Source: a virus. Taken from it: a stretch of 20,670 nucleotides of DNA. Positions 19,644 through 20,670 of this stretch are shown here, in pieces. The notes below the pieces were generated by a model, which searched no databases, had not been told where the DNA came from, and was given only the letters and a program-made list of their open reading frames with translations. The DNA is taken from positions 1 through 20,670 of IMG/VR virus record IMGVR_UViG_3300042897_000399. One strand, written 5' to 3'. The translations under genes were made by a program, and so were the position numbers. Numbering within the stretch: position 1 is the stretch's first letter; each line of letters starts with the position of its first letter.

Positions 19644-20670
19644 TGGCACGACGAGGACGATTCACAAGCCCGAATTCGGGCGGACAGAACCTTACCGCGC
19701 TGATTACCAGCCTTCTGCGTGAGCGAAAAAACGCAGAGGAGCAGGCACTTCTCGATGCCTACCGAACTGGGACTGCCTATAATGGCGTTGTCCCAACGGC
19801 GGCTGACATTCAGTCGTTCTATGACCAGTGGGCTTCGGCATCTGGCTACGCCCCAGGTTCGCTTGAGTATCAGGCAATCTTCCAGAAGAAGTCTGACCTC
19901 AATAACTACGATCTGAAGAAGCAGTTCAATGCGCTGATCTCGACCTTCAATACGACCGACGGCTCAAACTATCAGGAGATCATTGACTTCCTTGGCAATG
20001 AGGCGCAGACATCCACTGATCCTAACGACATTGCGGATTACGCAAACTCCATTGAGACGACCACAAGCGCCTATCTAAAGTATCAGGGCCAGCGTCTTGT
20101 CCGTGGCGAGTTGACCGCAGCCGAGTATCAGAAGATTACCCTGGAGTCGCTCAAGGTTCTTGATCCTGGGAGCGTTGCCTACACCAATGCGGTGTATGAC
20201 GCATTCCAGTACGAGTGGAACGCAGAGGCGAACAAGTGGTCTAACCGTGTCAAGGCTGGAACCGCAACCAACGCGCAGTTCCGTTCGTGGGCAAACTCCT
20301 TCAAGAACCGACTGGTACAGTCTGGCATCTCAAAGGACAGCGACCTCTACACATCCGTTGGCGCAAGCATTAGCCAAGCAAGCATTGCCGTTGGCGATAG
20401 CCCAACCAATACTCGACTAAACAAGACCCTTGGCGACCTTAATAACGTATTCGCCCTAGCGCAGGCCGTCATCGGCGGCGTTGAGGTTAGCGTTGAAGAC
20501 ATCATGCCAGATCCCAAAGATGTACTGGATAAGCTCACCAAGAACCCAGACCTCATGGGTCTGTACGCTGACTGGATTGACGATAATCCGTCATCTATCG
20601 GACCGACGCTTACCGCCCTTGGAATCACTGACGGGGCAAGTTTCCGACAGTGGTTTGATGGTGCACTGAA
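19643..20670 (+). CDS. long structural or internal virion protein, 5' part only (at least 342 aa)
   Basis: The reading frame opens with ATG at 19643, overlapping the portal stop as TAATG, and runs without a stop to the right edge, so the 3' end is outside. The protein is hydrophilic, helical and rich in Asn, Ser, Asp, Tyr and Trp. Segments such as IQSFYDQWASASG, YDAFQYEWNAEANKWSNRVKAG and FRSWANSFKNRL recur with spaced aromatics, as seen in long helical internal or tail-associated proteins. The exact role (scaffold, internal virion protein or tail hub) is not recognised. Position directly after the portal favours a head- or neck-associated function. Confidence 0.8.
   Translation, partial: MARRGRFTSPNSGGQNLTALITSLLRERKNAEEQALLDAYRTGTAYNGVVPTAADIQSFYDQWASASGYAPGSLEYQAIFQKKSDLNNYDLKKQFNALISTFNTTDGSNYQEIIDFLGNEAQTSTDPNDIADYANSIETTTSAYLKYQGQRLVRGELTAAEYQKITLESLKVLDPGSVAYTNAVYDAFQYEWNAEANKWSNRVKAGTATNAQFRSWANSFKNRLVQSGISKDSDLYTSVGASISQASIAVGDSPTNTRLNKTLGDLNNVFALAQAVIGGVEVSVEDIMPDPKDVLDKLTKNPDLMGLYADWIDDNPSSIGPTLTALGITDGASFRQWFDGAL

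Overview
The window is a stretch of a tailed double-stranded DNA phage (Caudoviricetes) genome. The hallmark genes are a DnaB-type replicative helicase, a large terminase, a portal protein and a tail fibre. Genes are packed head to tail, with ATGA, GTGA, TTGA and TAATG stop/start overlaps at nearly every junction. Strong purine-rich ribosome binding sites, a Gram-positive-style SOS-like palindrome and an actinophage-like holin domain hint at an actinobacterial or similar host, perhaps freshwater or marine. Host assignment is inference only.

Layout. (1) Positions 1-248 hold the end of a rightward block (one small CDS), followed by a hairpin with a T-tract on the minus strand that terminates the leftward block. 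(2) Positions 316-7365 form a leftward, presumably early, block. It contains dnaB, a short conserved phage protein, a charged Arg/Lys-rich protein, a run of small Cys-rich (zinc-ribbon-like) proteins, one ending in an SH3-like domain, a small membrane protein and a secreted RlpA-like double-psi beta-barrel protein. After these comes a GC-rich string of very short genes (4365-7365) with shared ribosome-binding cassettes and GC hairpins in the gaps. A TTGACA promoter with an operator-like palindrome at the predicted transcription start lies at about 4318-4368 and can drive the promoter-distal half. (3) Positions 7366-8161 are a non-coding control region: an AT-rich island with an SOS-like box, a G-rich tract with quadruplex potential, an abrupt switch to C-rich DNA with tandem inverted repeats, a large GC hairpin, an 18-bp palindrome, a TTGACA promoter and a hairpin-rich leader. 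(4) Positions 8162 to the end form a rightward, presumably late, block.

The late block begins with a basic disordered protein, an HExxH metallopeptidase-like protein and two basic small proteins. Next come a tail fibre with a C1q-like tip, a small protein, and a zinc/helix-turn-helix protein that may be the small terminase subunit. A lysis-like cassette follows: a signal-peptide/Pro-Thr-stalk protein, a 56-residue two-helix holin candidate and a cysteine-peptidase-like endolysin fused to a holin-like membrane domain with its own internal start. A cytidylyltransferase, a glycosyltransferase-like protein and a DUF6321-like protein come before terL, the portal gene and a long structural protein that runs off the right end.

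Three genes shorter than 60 codons (3614-3781, 5912-6082, 13241-13411) are supported by ribosome binding sites and stop/start overlaps. No tRNA, CRISPR array, integrase or insertion sequence was seen. The most noteworthy items are the endolysin-holin fusion with an internal start, the repeat-rich control region, and the compositionally distinct early gene string.
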